Assembly (NCBI RefSeq): GCF_910589235.1
Contig: NC_060973.1
Location: 1,670,001-1,734,000, forward strand
Length of the DNA stretch: 64,000 nucleotides
Source of the DNA: Vespa crabro
Lineage: Eukaryota > Arthropoda > Insecta > Hymenoptera > Vespidae
Direction: 5' to 3'
The notes beneath the pieces were generated by a model. It worked only from the letters and a program-made list of their open reading frames with translations, had not been told where the DNA came from and did no database searches. Below, one piece after another: positions 1 to 14,100 of this stretch; the first letter of the stretch is position 1; each line of letters opens with the position of its first letter. Both the position numbers and the translations under genes were made by a program.

Positions 1-227
1 TTAATTGAAAATATCTCGAGAGATTTGCATATATGTATATGTTTATTATTATTTATATGGATAGTTCAATGTATGATTTCATTATTTATATTATTACGTT
101 CATATATATATATATATATCTACGTTGATATTAATTCGGTAGAAATTTTTCAATAACACGTACGATTTATGATATCGTGTCATTTCGAAAACATTAATAT
201 TCGCAAATTTTATAGAAACTTTCGCAC

Positions 228-265
228 GTTATATTCAATCTATGATATCATAGATTGAATATAAC
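228..265. repeat. 38-bp perfect palindrome
   Basis: The two 19-base arms, 228-246 and 247-265, are exact reverse complements with no spacer. Pairing fails at the next base on each side (227/266). The sequence is AT-rich but not a simple (AT)n repeat, so the symmetry does not follow trivially from composition. It could be a cruciform site or the remnant of a small inverted-repeat element; no function can be assigned. Confidence 0.85.
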
Positions 266-413
266 ATGTTCAACGTTCATATATGTTTATGAAAATTTAA
301 GAAAAAAAAAAAAAAAAAAAAAAGAAAAAAAAAGAAAGAAAAGAAAAAGAAAAAAAAGTGAGAAAAAACTTGTCAATTACGTCCTCTATCTGTGATTTCA
401 TTATTTATAATGA

Positions 414-454
<41 letters not shown>

Positions 455-537
455 AATGCAAATTCTATTACAATTTTTAAAGATTATTTGTACGTCAATC
501 ACCTATACATACATATATATATATATATATATAAAGG

Positions 538-585
<48 letters not shown>

Positions 586-896
586 AAAATAAAAAGGAAT
601 ATAAATACCAGCGACAAGAGGAACATTGAGAATTGGTTAAAGGAACGTGAAAATGGACCTTGTTGGTTTTAATCGAGCGAATCGTCTATAAGCGATATCA
701 ACCACGTACAAGACCTCCATATAGCCCGTTAACCTTCTGAAGGTAGAACGGAGGTGTGGCACACCCCCGTTTCTAAACACGAACGTACCAAGCTATAACA
801 ATGGTCTCCGTAGATGGAAGATTGCGCGCAAAAGTGCAACGTTCACGTGCAAAGGTCGCACGATTAAAGAAAGAGAAAAAGAAAGAAAGAAAAAAA

Positions 897-938
<42 letters not shown>

Positions 939-1658
939 AAAAGAAAAAAGAAATACACACATACACTCGACTTTGACTCTTCGTGGACGGAATAAAATTA
1001 CTTCTTAAGGATCGACATTCGAATGATTTCGTTCTAAACCGGCCATCCTCCGGAAAAGAATTTCGATGTAAAAAAAAATAATTTCTCCATCTATCTTTTT
1101 TCCCTTCGTTTCTTCCATTTTTTTTCTTATCTTCTTTTTCTTGTTCTTTCTTCCTATCTGTTTTTCCTTTTTTTTGTTTTTTTTTTTGTTTTTATTTAGA
1201 AGAAAAAAAGAAAAACAAAGAAAAAAAAGAACTAAAAGGATTCGTTAACACGATCGATAATTTCTTTCTCGATCATTACGACGAATTAATGAATAAACGT
1301 AAATAAAAAAAAATATTGATAATTTGCTAATCGAAGAATCGACATTGAACGTCCTAAAGATATCACATTATTTACGTACTTAATTAATACCGACAAAGCT
1401 TGATTTTAGTCCATGTTAAATAATACTCAATCGCTGGATTATTGTTCAATCATATTTAAAAACCCTTGCCACCCTCCTCCCTTCAATTTTTGTCGTAACT
1501 TTCTGCGTTCTGATAATTTAATATACTTTTTGTTTTTACATTACTAAAAAAAAAAAAAAATATATATATATATGTATACATATAAGGTATATTATATATT
1601 ATATATTATATTATATATTTTTTTTCACCATAGATCTTAGCTCTTCTAAACCGATAAA

Positions 1659-1702
<44 letters not shown>

Positions 1703-1781
1703 AAGTTTAAGCGACATTAATGGAGATAAACCGATGGTTTGTTAATTAACCCATTAAGAAAAGACGAATCCAATCACGAAG

Positions 1782-1795
1782 GTTACCATGGTAAC
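1782..1795. promoter_or_regulatory. Perfect palindromic X-box (RFX-type site)
   Basis: The 14 bases GTTACCATGGTAAC match the symmetric RFX X-box pattern (GTYNCC, AT, GGNRAC) with no mismatch. RFX factors drive ciliary genes in animals. The closest recognisable gene in the window, TPD52, ends about 5 kb away and is not an obvious ciliary gene, so any target is more likely left of the window. One such site in 64 kb can also occur by chance. Confidence 0.4.
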
Positions 1796-1997
1796 GAAAT
1801 ATATCTTAGAAAAATAAGAGATAATTATTAACGAGATATTTTTTTATAATACTCAAATGGCCTACGCGGAGCCGAAGATGACAGATAATATTACTTTTCT
1901 TTTTTTCTATCATCAATATTATTACTATTATTATTATTAATATCATCATTATCATTATCATCGCCTAGATCATAATAATTATTATTATAATAATTAA

Positions 1998-2042
<45 letters not shown>

Positions 2043-2334
2043 TATTATTATTATTATTACTATAGATATTATTAAAGGAAAAAAAAAAGCGTGGAAAAAA
2101 ATTTTTAACAAAAGAATGTGCGATTTGAAGGGAGTTCAAATCGAAAGAATATCTCGGATGGATCTACGATCAAATATATAGAGTACGATTAAGTGTCGGC
2201 CTATTAAGTACAAAACCAGATCGTTATAATGATATTATAAATATCGCAGATTACTCTGTTATGTGAATAATTACATTTTATGTTGTTAACGAAGTCGTAA
2301 TATATATATATATGTAATATATAAACGTGCATAA

Positions 2335-2387
<53 letters not shown>

Positions 2388-2439
2388 TACATATAAATCT
2401 ATACGCGCAGAGATACGAAAAATAATATCTATATATAGC

Positions 2440-2497
<58 letters not shown>

Positions 2498-2727
2498 GTG
2501 TGTGTGTGTGTATTTACACATGGTAAACATATAGAAAAAAAAAAGTTACATATGCGTAAGTTAGAAACACGCAGCTCTCTTCTTCTTCTTCTTCTTCTTC
2601 TTCTTCTTCTTCTTTTTCTCTTCTTCTTTTTCCTTCTTCAATTTCTTTTCTCTCACTCAAAAGGTAAACCATGTCAATCGAAAATAATGTATCTTTCTTA
2701 CATATTTCTCGATTTAGTAGAGACGGA

Positions 2728-2773
<46 letters not shown>

Positions 2774-3443
2774 GAAAGAGGGAGAGAGTGAGAAAAAAAT
2801 ATCCATTTTTAATTTCTCTCCTTTTCTTGTTTGTTTGTTTTGTATACTTAGGCGTAATGATAATACGCGCACGAAAAATGTTTTGTACCAACGTGCAAGA
2901 TGAAAATAAAGTAGATGTTTAATTCTTTTTTTTAAAAAATATCCCTTTGGCTAATTAATACAATAATTTTAAATTAATGATCGATACATCCATATATATG
3001 TATGCCTATTGATCATTAATTTAACATTTACTAAGATAAATTAATAATAATCGAAGGAAATAATTTTTCTATAGAATAAAAATAATTTAATGATATTTCA
3101 CGTCTCCATTGAATACTTCGTCAATAATTTATGATTTATCCATTTTTACGAATTCAAAATGATTCAATAATTTATAATATATCTACGAAATAATTCCGTC
3201 AATGTAATTCGTAATATTTTATTAATTTAATAATTATGGAAATTTACATTAAAGGAATTATTTTTTTCATATTACTTATAAATACTTCAATGATTGATTG
3301 ATCATTTCATAGGCACATTAAATCATCGATTAATATCATTAAGAGATAAAATCATTGGAGAATTAATCTATAGAAATAATTACATCGTCATTCATCATTT
3401 TTATTGTTTATTACAGAATTGATAATTTAACGTATCAATATCA

Positions 3444-3490
<47 letters not shown>

Positions 3491-4033
3491 ATTAAATGAA
3501 ATATCATCGTATATATTTACTAAATAAATACAAATTAGGGAAGTTGAGTGGGAGTATTAGAGTACTACGCTCTCATAATTTTCTTACTAGTTATTTCACA
3601 TGTATCTTGTAGCATAGTACTTCAATGCCATATGGGATACGTGGGAAAGGAGATATATATACACTCACATATATATATATATATATATGTGTGTGTATAT
3701 TTTTCATAGCTGTTCTTTTGTCATTTTCGTAAAATAATTTATTTTTACCAATATGAACAAGAAGATTATGCAGCAGTTATGAACGATCAATGCCGATAAG
3801 ATATATATGTTAACTTATATATATCGATAGGATAATTCATGATTATCGACGCTTATGGGACAACATTGACGAGCAACTTTCTCAGAGGCAGCATTTTCTG
3901 TGAAATACGTGATGTGTATCTAACAAGGTATGTGTATATCTTTTTGTCTGTGTATTTCTGTTAAATAAATATTCCAGAAGCTCGCGCCATTGTGTGAATA
4001 ACGTACTTATGTACGTATGTACCTATGTATGCA

Positions 4034-4070
<37 letters not shown>

Positions 4071-4323
4071 CTGCATACGTGTACGTGTACGTGTATGTGT
4101 ATGTGCGCTCTCAAAGATTTAGTAAGCAAACGCATTCCCAGCCACCGTGATTATTCGTTAACTTTTTCTTTTTTTTTCCTCTTTTTTTTTCCCTTTTTTT
4201 TTTGGTTTTTAAAAAGCTACTATAGAAAATATCCTTCGTAACTTTTTTCTCTTTCTCTCCTCCTCGTCGTGCATTCATTTCGTTCTGTTCTTTTTCTTTC
4301 CTTCTATTTTTTTTTTCTTCTAT

Positions 4324-4354
<31 letters not shown>

Positions 4355-4970
4355 GATCTATTCCAGCTTGTTAGAAAATATATTTATATACGTCTGTAAG
4401 GCTTCACATAGGATAGCTCGCTTCCTTTTTGAAATTGTTATTAATTAAGATGTAATTTAGTTATTACAGTACTTACCCCCCCCCCGGTGTAAGTATATCA
4501 TCATTATATCATCAACAAATCATTGTCATCTCTAATTTGCTTTCTTTTATTTTTCTTTCTTCTTCTTCTTTCCTCTTTTTTTTTTTTTATTTTTTTTTTT
4601 TTTATTATTTTCCTTTTTCCCCTCATTAAATCATTCCTAATTCATAACTTTTTATCCTTCTTCATATTCACGTTTCATTAACAATGTCTTAAGAATATCT
4701 TTCGCAGTTTTTGTCCGTTTAGAAAAATTAATTATTAGAAATTGCTTTTATTCGATGTGTTAATCAGAGTTTATAATTATTGAATTTATTTATTTATTTA
4801 TTTATTTGTTTGTTTGTTTGTTTAATTATTTTCTCGCTCCATCTTGGTCGTTTTTCCTTCTTTAACCACTTAAAATTGTAGAGCGTGAACAATAAGTATT
4901 TTATTTGGCAAGCAAACCTTTTGTTGCTATATATCCATAATGAAATTAAATTTGCAATAAAATATATATT

Positions 4971-5005
<35 letters not shown>

Positions 5006-5512
5006 GTATTTGTATATGTATATGTATTTATGTATGTATGTATGTGTATATAGCAGTAAACGATCGCATTCCACGTACTTGTGAATAGTTAAGTAGTATT
5101 GTCGAAGGACGGGTATGGTCCACGATCGTTAAAAATAGTTTTATTACAGTCGATAATCGTTTTTCAAACGACTGACGTTTGTTTGAAAACCAAAGAAAGG
5201 AAAAAAAAAAGGAAGAAGAAAAATGAAAAGAAAAAAAAAAAAAGAAAAGAACGACCTCGGCAAAATAGAAAATATAAAATAATATTTTTATAAGTGCGTC
5301 GTTAGTTTAACATTTTACCGTCTCCAACCTAAGGTGCATGAAGAACAAAAAAGAAAAGCAAAAAAAAAAAAAAAAAAAACAAGATGACCTCATCGAAATA
5401 TACTTTGAGTATATTGGTGTTTCTCTTTTTTCCTTTCTTTCTTTCTTTCTTTCTGACTTTCTTTCTTTTTTCTATTTATCTTAACTATATACTTTCAATA
5501 TTAAAATGCTCC

Positions 5513-5560
<48 letters not shown>

Positions 5561-6365
5561 TCAAAGTGAAAAATAAAAATCACAGTGCCCGCGTAGCAGT
5601 GCGAAAAAAAATATATATAATTTCTCGTTTCGAATGTCATATTTATTTCCGGAAAATGAAAAAAAAAAAAAATGAAAAAAGAAAAAAAAAGAAAGAAAAA
5701 AATGGAAAATGAATCAGCAAAAAACAAAAAAAAAAGAAAGAAAAAGCAGAAGAAAAAAAAATCGTCAAAATTATTACTAAAGGAAAAAAGAAAAAAAAAA
5801 AGAACTAGCTCCTTGACCTATCTCGACCACGAACCTACTTGTCACGTCAGAGCCATAAAATCACAAAGACCTTATAGTAAATAAGAAAGAAAGATAGTTT
5901 TTGCGCGATATAAAAAAAAAAAAATATTAGGAATGAAAAGAATGCAAGAATCCAAAGAGGAAGAAAAAGCAAAAAACGAGTAAACAAACAAACCAAAGAA
6001 AATAAAAAAAAAAAAAAAACACAAAAAAAAAGAAACAAACAAAACGAAACGAAATACGCGTGGTCGTCGAACGAAGAAAAAAAGCAAAAGAAAAAATAAA
6101 AAAAAAAAGAAAAGAAAAAAAAATAAAAACCTCGTCGAAATATTAATTTCTAATTGCGAGTTTACGTGTCGTTTTTATAACGTTCAATATTTTTTAATCG
6201 CGTAAACATAATACGTTATTTACTTTGAACGTATCGTAATAACATTCTTTCATTTTTGTCCTAAATCTTCATCGATAAGAACAATTTTCTTTTTTTCTTA
6301 TCATTCCAGCCAATAACATTATTGCTCGTGACGTTCCGAAATACATGATCATATCATATAAAAAA

Positions 6366-6461
6366 AATATAATAATAACAATAATCATTCTGATGATGAT
6401 AATAATAATAATAAAAGTAAAGAAAATAATAATAATAAAAATAATAATGATGATAATAATA

Positions 6462-6524
<63 letters not shown>

Positions 6525-6531
6525 GTAATTA
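6366..6531. repeat. (AAT)n microsatellite, first of two
   Basis: A long AAT/ATA trinucleotide array with a few GAT and AAG interruptions. Its translations as poly-Ile, poly-Leu or poly-Asn in several frames on both strands are artefacts of the repeat. Confidence 0.9.
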
Positions 6532-6618
6532 TTTTAAAACGATGAGCAAAGAGCTTGGCAAATCTTCCTCATTATTTTTTTTTTTTTGTAGGCTCATGGT
6601 CCTTTTTTCCTTCCTTTA

Positions 6619-6684
<66 letters not shown>

Positions 6685-6720
6685 GAATACTAATAATAAT
6701 AATAAGAAGAATAAGAATAA

Positions 6721-6786
<66 letters not shown>
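6619..6786. repeat. (AAT)n microsatellite, second of two
   Basis: A second AAT array with AAG interruptions near 6682-6722, separated from the first by about 90 bp of unique sequence. It lies just beyond the TPD52 3' end and is among the longest trinucleotide arrays in the window. Confidence 0.9.
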
Positions 6787-7000
6787 GTTCTCTCCAACCG
6801 TACACTTGATTCGGTGGATTAGCTCCCGATTATTATAAAAATGCAATGGACAATTAATTAATTAAGTGATAGAGCGCATAGGGCGAGATAGAGATAGTCT
6901 TCGATCATAAAAGAATTTACGATCGATATCATATAAATCGTTGGCGTGTGTAGCGCGGAATAGGAGAGATAGGTGACCATTAAAGAATTCAAAGTCAACT

Positions 7001-7192
7001 CTAAGAGAGAAGTTTGTCCTCGGGAATGGTCGGACTGGTTGCTGATGGTGCTGCTGATGCACGTCTCGTTGCTTCTGCTTCTCGTAATGCATCGTCGAAG
7101 CTCTGCGTCGAATTTGATCTCGAAGGCACGACTTTTGTCTAACAATCAATAAAATTAATATTAAACGTATGAAATACATATCTATATTTTTA

Positions 7193-7238
<46 letters not shown>

Positions 7239-7340
7239 TTTTCAAATATCATAGAACTTTTGTTAACCCTTTGCACCATAGAAAAAAGACTACATTTTTG
7301 TTTTTTTTGAGCCATCATTTCACAAGCGACCAACTTCATT

Positions 7341-7380
<40 letters not shown>

Positions 7381-8646
7381 GATATATTAAATAGATAAAT
7401 AATTTTATAAAAATTATTAACATAGCATAATTTTAAAAAATCACTTTGCAAAAAATATATGTATATATTTTACGTGAGATATATAAAATAGAAAAAAAAA
7501 AATCAGATCAGACTTAATTGATCAAAAATTAATAAAATATATATTATAATGCAAGGAGTTATATATATATATATATATTACATATTTCTAGATACATTTA
7601 CCTTAACATTTTCATAAGCAGATCCAACTCTTTCTTCCAAAGAACGGAAACTATCTGAATTACGCATCTGACCTAATTTCATAGAAATGCCACTGCCAAA
7701 ACCACCAAGAATGCTCGTTGTTTTCTCGGCTGTACTTTTAAAGACCGACTCAGTCTTTTGGAATCTAAATAAGACAAACAAAATTAATTGATTTACATTT
7801 TTAAATAAAATAGATAAAAAGTTAACAAATTAATTTTGTACTTGTTAATAATACGTATACAATTTACATACGTTCTAATAATAATATGTTAATATTGATT
7901 CTTTACAGAACACACGTTCGTTCCTTCTCAAACATACATATCCAATTAGTCATTCATTTATATTTTCAATGTGAACTATCTAAGTTTTACATGATCATAA
8001 TTAAATATAAATCATACCAATCTAATATTAATGATAAGCTTGCATGATGATAATAAGTAGCATGTGAGAAATAACACGTGAAATGAAAATAAAAGCGAGA
8101 TTTGTGTTTTATCTGTTGTATTGGGGGAAAAAAAAAAAAACAAAAAAAAACAAAAAAAAAGGAATAAAAATTAAAATTAAAAAAGAAATAAAAAAAAAAG
8201 AAAAAAAATGAAAAGAAAGGAAGCAGCAAGCGAAAAAAAGAATGAAAGAAAACATCGCACGATAACGTGAAATAATAATGATTAAAAAAAAAAAAAAAAA
8301 AAAAACAGAAAAGAAAAGAAAAAAAAAGAAGAAGAAAAGGAAAAGAAAAAAAGAATATCATTAAAACATTGAAACATTGAAAAAAGGTAAGGAACGTTGG
8401 ATCTTTGATAGCAGAAACTATGGTTTGCGTACTTACAAACTGTTGTCGGTAATCGCCTTGCTGAACTGACCGAGTTTCTCTCCAACGTTCTGATAACTGA
8501 ATAAAGAACCCAACCAAAAGTCAAAGAAAAGAAATGTTCTACGTGTCTGAATAGAGAAAGTAGGAAGAAGATGTAAATAAAAATGGACAAGTAGAGAAGT
8601 AATGGACTTTTGTCTAGTAGATGTACATCTTTGTTCTACGCCTCGT

Positions 8647-8685
<39 letters not shown>

Positions 8686-8756
8686 TAAATTAACAAAATC
8701 AATGAAGTAATAACGAAAAATTTTTGATGCAAATAAAACGATCAATTTTTCTAAAG

Positions 8757-8787
<31 letters not shown>

Positions 8788-8938
8788 TTATCGTTAAACT
8801 CCAACAAAAAAAATATATAAAACATTTATAGAACACGAACGTAACGTCCTTGATATTCTATTACTCGCTCTAAAGCTTTCTCCAAATGCCAAGCTCTCTA
8901 TCGTTTCTAATATTTGCTACAAGGATGATTATGTATAA

Positions 8939-8985
<47 letters not shown>

Positions 8986-9965
8986 GTGTGTGTATGTGTG
9001 TGTGTGCGTATTTTAAAATCTATGATCTTAGGAATTGGAAGCATCATTTTAACAAAGAATGTTGTTATCGATGAATAAATATTTGAAATAAAAGCGATTA
9101 AAATCATAAATGATTTCTAATATTTAAATCATGATCGAGCGAATCAATCAATCATGCTGCGATATTTTTGCTCGACATTTCTTATATGTTACTGATAGTC
9201 AAGTATATATGCGTATATATGTGCGTATGTTGTGTGCGTGCGTGTCTGCGTGTATGTATGTGTATTTGTGTAAAACGATGACAAGTGATAATATCGACAA
9301 ATAGAATGAAAATGAGTGTATAGTAGTATAAATGAGTTGTATAGTAGTATTAGATAGACTTTCTATACACAAACATACATACATATATACATACATACAT
9401 TCATACATACATTCATACATACGTTCATACATACGTTCATACATACGTTCATACATACATACGCATATACACACACGCGCGCGCGCGCGCGCGTTCAAAA
9501 GGAGTCACACATACACTTGACTCTCCTTAACGTTCTTCAGGCCCTGATTCACGTCATCGGTAAGTTCTTTCCAAACGCTGATGCCCAATTTCCTCTTTAG
9601 TTCTTGAGAAACCCTCACCTTGCTCGCCAATACGTGCCTGAGTGTATTTATTTCTTCCTCGATCTACGACATATACCATGTATATACATAAATAAATAAA
9701 TAAATAAATAAATATAACAATAAATCATGTAAGTCAGATTGGTGGAAAAATAATTGAGATTTATATCATATTAGAAACGTAAAAGTAGTAAAATTTAATT
9801 TTGCACCAATCTTAATTTCATTTCATTGAAATTTTATTATTTAATTTCTTTTTTTTTTTTTTTTTTTGTAAGAAAATTACTTAATATAATGATAAGCTAC
9901 TTGTAGATTCGTATAATAATGAAAATTAATATAATATAATTATATTGTACGTGAGCAATTATAAA

Positions 9966-10010
<45 letters not shown>

Positions 10011-10269
10011 TTTATATACAATATTTTCATACTTAATTATATTAATCCTCAACATATAATCTATTTACGATAAAACTATCTTTCGTTCTTCATTATTTAT
10101 ATAACACGAAATAATTGTAACGTTATAATATAATGTTTATTATTTTAATCTTCCAATATTTATAATAAATTATAATATATAATATTTATAATAAAAATAT
10201 CTTTTTATTATTATTATTATTTAACACAAAATAATAAACATTTTCTAATATAAATTCTATGTCTCAAAT

Positions 10270-10306
<37 letters not shown>

Positions 10307-10425
10307 CCATTATTATTTTATTTTGTTTTCCTTTCATTTATTTATTCTTTTTAGACTAAGTATTTTTGATATAATAAAAACTAATTTTCTCATCATCTAT
10401 CCACTTTATTATCTCTCTCTCTTCT

Positions 10426-10467
<42 letters not shown>

Positions 10468-11029
10468 ATTAATTAGAACAGTTAATTGGTACTCCAGTAT
10501 CTGAACTCAAAGACATCCATGTCACATATATTCATATACCTTAGCAAGTTCCGCGTTCCAAATAGCTTTCTGATTTTCTTGTTCCTCTAAAGTGAGTCCT
10601 TGCAACTCGTTCGCTGCATTGTCAGCCGATGGAGAAAGAGAACCAGCTGGGTGAAGAGAGGCATCCTCTCCTATGAAAACAGAAATGAGTATTGCGCTTT
10701 AAAAAATACCTTCTTCCTTGACTCGTCAAACTCTAATACATATACATAGACACATATACACAACAAACATACATAGGAATAAATAGAATAGAATATCTAA
10801 TTTCTCGATCACGATCGTTACCATAATAGAACCTCATTAAATGAACAATAAAAAAAAAAAAGGAGATATAAATAAAAACAAAAATAAAAAAAAAAGAAAA
10901 ATCCCCGCAGAAAATAAAAGCAATTTATATCGAAAAATATTTGTATACATTGAAAAATCATCATGCGATCTTTTTTCCTTTTTTCCTTTTAACATTATTT
11001 TCCTTTTTCTTTTCTTTTTCTTGTTGTTT

Positions 11030-11098
<69 letters not shown>

Positions 11099-11832
11099 AA
11101 TTCATTTCCCTAAGTAATAATTATGTAAATCTATATTCTCTGTAGAAGGAAAATTGAGAGACAACAAGCCCCAGTCACGTACAGTGACTGATCGAAGAAA
11201 TTCAACTTGTTTGTTGCGTAAGTTCATCGTCGTCTTCGTCTTAAGATCTAACGGGCTTAGATCATTGTCGTTTTATCGATCGCATTACAATCTTCCCTGC
11301 GTAATAAGAAAACTACGCAACTATGAGATATCTATCTTTAACGAGTATAATATTATTCTCTTTAATCTTATATGTTGTTTATAGCTTCAGAATTACAAAA
11401 GAAGAAGAAAAACAAAAAAAAAAATAAAAGAAAAAAAAAACGAACAGGACAAGATTACTACTCTCGACCTCGTTGGGATAAGAATTTGATGAGAGAACAA
11501 AAAAGAAAAAGGAAAGAAAAGAAAAGAAAAAGAAGGAAAATGAGAACATCCGAGAGGAGGAAAAAGAAACAATAAAAAAAAATATTGACTAACGATGTAC
11601 GTGATTGCAGGTTGTAATTAATCACTAGATTAACTAGCATGACGTCGAAGGTTGGAACGATACTTGACGAGAGGCCTATGTACATATATACTACTAACTC
11701 GAACAAAAGAAAGGAACTATGGTATGCGGTTAACAGCGTTCTTTTCCCGTTCGTAAAATTTACGAGCAATTTCTAATAGCTAATAACGTCTATATAGTAT
11801 ATATATGTACCCTGTATATATATTGTATATGC

Positions 11833-11872
<40 letters not shown>

Positions 11873-12235
11873 TACCAAAGTTGGTACAAAACTTTCACGT
11901 GTCCGATAACACCCGATGACCTCCTTTTCAAAATTTCGACACGTGAATACTAATTAAGGCTACTAATTAGATCATAACTCATTTACGAAATTTTCTGGTT
12001 CAATATTTTAGAAGATAAATGACTTATTTTTTTTTAATGATCTTTAAAGCTATTAATTTATAATTTATTATATATATATATATATATATGTACTTAATAT
12101 TTAACCCTCCTTTTTTTTTGTTTTGAATAAAGAAATATGTAACTTATGTTACAAGTTATAATAAATAAAAGAGAGAAAGTTATAACTCTTAACAACTATA
12201 TATATTATAATTTGTCTATATATTATATTTAATAT

Positions 12236-12275
<40 letters not shown>

Positions 12276-12435
12276 ATAAATATTAATATTGATCTTTGAA
12301 CAATTAACAATTAAGTTTATTGCAAGAAAATCAAAAAAAGGAATGAATTAAATTAGTACACGATGTCAAAATTAAATAACGTTATAGAAAATCAAAAATA
12401 AGATTAATAGTGAAGAAAGGATATTTCTTTCTTTC

Positions 12436-12467
<32 letters not shown>

Positions 12468-13290
12468 TAAACTCGATGCACCTTTCACCAATTCTAATAA
12501 CTTCTTATAATTCTGACTGTTGATGATCTTCACAAGATAAGGTTTAGAAAAATCTTGAAATATCACTCTGACCGATCTTTTCTTTCGAAATCCACGTAAA
12601 CCCGATTTCCCGACTTCCTCAGGTTTAAGGAGTTCCGGTTCAATCGTGAAATTGACATCGTCCACTACGATCTCATCGATTTCTCCATTCGAATCACGCC
12701 AACAATGAACAAAGATCTCATCGGCATCATCGCATAATTCATCGATATCATCGAAACTTGGTGTTGTCGTAGAATTCGAATAATAAGCGTCTTCTTCATA
12801 TTCCAAGGATTCGTAATCGTGATCATTTTCATTTGGACAATGTTCATCATTATCATCCTGTTGCTGATCAAGTTCTTTACAAATCCTCGATCCTTGCAAC
12901 ATAGATCTCGACGATAATAAATATTTATCCGTTGTTTCGGACATCTCAATTTTCATATCTCTCGTTCTATCTCTATTTTCTTTTTCCCTTTCGTTGTTTC
13001 TTTTTATTTCTCTCTCTCTCTCTCTTTTTTTTTTTTATTTATTTACTTATTTATTCGTAGGTTTATCATTCATAAAAAAAAAAAAAAAGAAAAACGCTCT
13101 TCCCAAAGTATTCCCGCCAATTTTCTTCGACGTTTTATCAGCGTCATCTATCGAGCATTGATTATCAACCACGAAATACGAATTACACCATTTGTTAAAA
13201 TTATTTCCCACTTTCTTTCTTTTCTATATCACCCCACCATTAATTTGATCCTTCTTCCTTTTCTTATATTTAATTTTTCTTATCTTTTTT

Positions 13291-13346
<56 letters not shown>

Positions 13347-14050
13347 CGATTGATTTATTTATTTTTCTCTTTTAAATTGTTTCTTTCCTTTCTCCACCTT
13401 TTGAAATTTTATCCATCCAACAACAACTCAAAACACTGTTTAACGAAGAATTATATTAAATAAGAAATATCGAAGAAGATGGGAGAGAGATCGTATCTAT
13501 TACGATTCGTATTATTCTCAAGTGACACTAAAGAGAAAAATAAGAAGGATAAGACGGAAGACCACGTGCACCACCAATTGAGACTCGCAAACGACGACAA
13601 CTTAACAGCTGGCGCGAAAGAGATCGTTCCTTGCCGATCCTTGACGTTGGTTGGCGCCACGATCGCGATGGCCACGTATCAAGGAACTCAAAGAAAGAAA
13701 TCAAATAGTAAGCCTTCGCCTTCTCCTTCTTCTTCTTCTTCTTCTTCTTCTTCTTCTTCTTCTTCTGTGTATTGGAGAACAGCTTTGGGTCTTAAACCGG
13801 ACAAGGTAAAGTGGAAATGGTAAGGAAAGGAAGGAGTACATATATATGTATATATATGCTTAGAGTGAGAGAGAGAGAGAGAAAGAGAGAGAGAAATCAG
13901 GCCCAGTTCTCTGATAGGATTCTCTTCTCGCTTACAACAGTCTCCATTTTGAACGTATATACAGTAACGATATAGTACGTTCACAGAAACCTGCTTTTAA
14001 ATAAGATAACTCTTCTCGGTATACTGTTACGGTTATGTATATATGAATAC

Positions 14051-14100
<50 letters not shown>

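Larger units (their letters stand above)
1..7000. other. Repeat-rich region, no gene recognised
   Basis: I see no exon with family resemblance here. The stretch holds (AT)n runs near 417-451, 2339-2385, 2443-2490, 3449-3484 and 5516-5560. There are (GA)n runs near 543-581 and 2725-2790, (ATT)n near 1660-1701 and 1916-2063, a (CTT)n run near 2576-2640, and A-rich purine tracts at 300-357 and 5640-6125. Unique islands lie at about 600-880, 3540-3660 and 3740-3990, but none gives a convincing splice-bounded reading frame. The stretch from about 6790 to 7000 is downstream of the TPD52 stop and probably includes its 3' untranslated region. Confidence 0.6.

Noticed and set aside
392..592. Small ORFs made of Tyr-Ile and Arg-Glu runs, and many similar ones across the window
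   Set aside because: They are translations of (AT)n, (GA)n, (CT)n, (AAT)n or poly-A/T in one of several equally open frames, with no splice or family support.
6858..7245. Two minus-strand ORFs overlapping the last TPD52 exon
   Set aside because: They are in the wrong frames. The spliced frame entering at 7138 gives a D52-like C terminus that stops at 7001.
9357..9475. Possible CRISPR-like or tandem-repeat array
   Set aside because: Units are 4-12 bp with no spacers. It is a simple tetranucleotide microsatellite in an animal genome.
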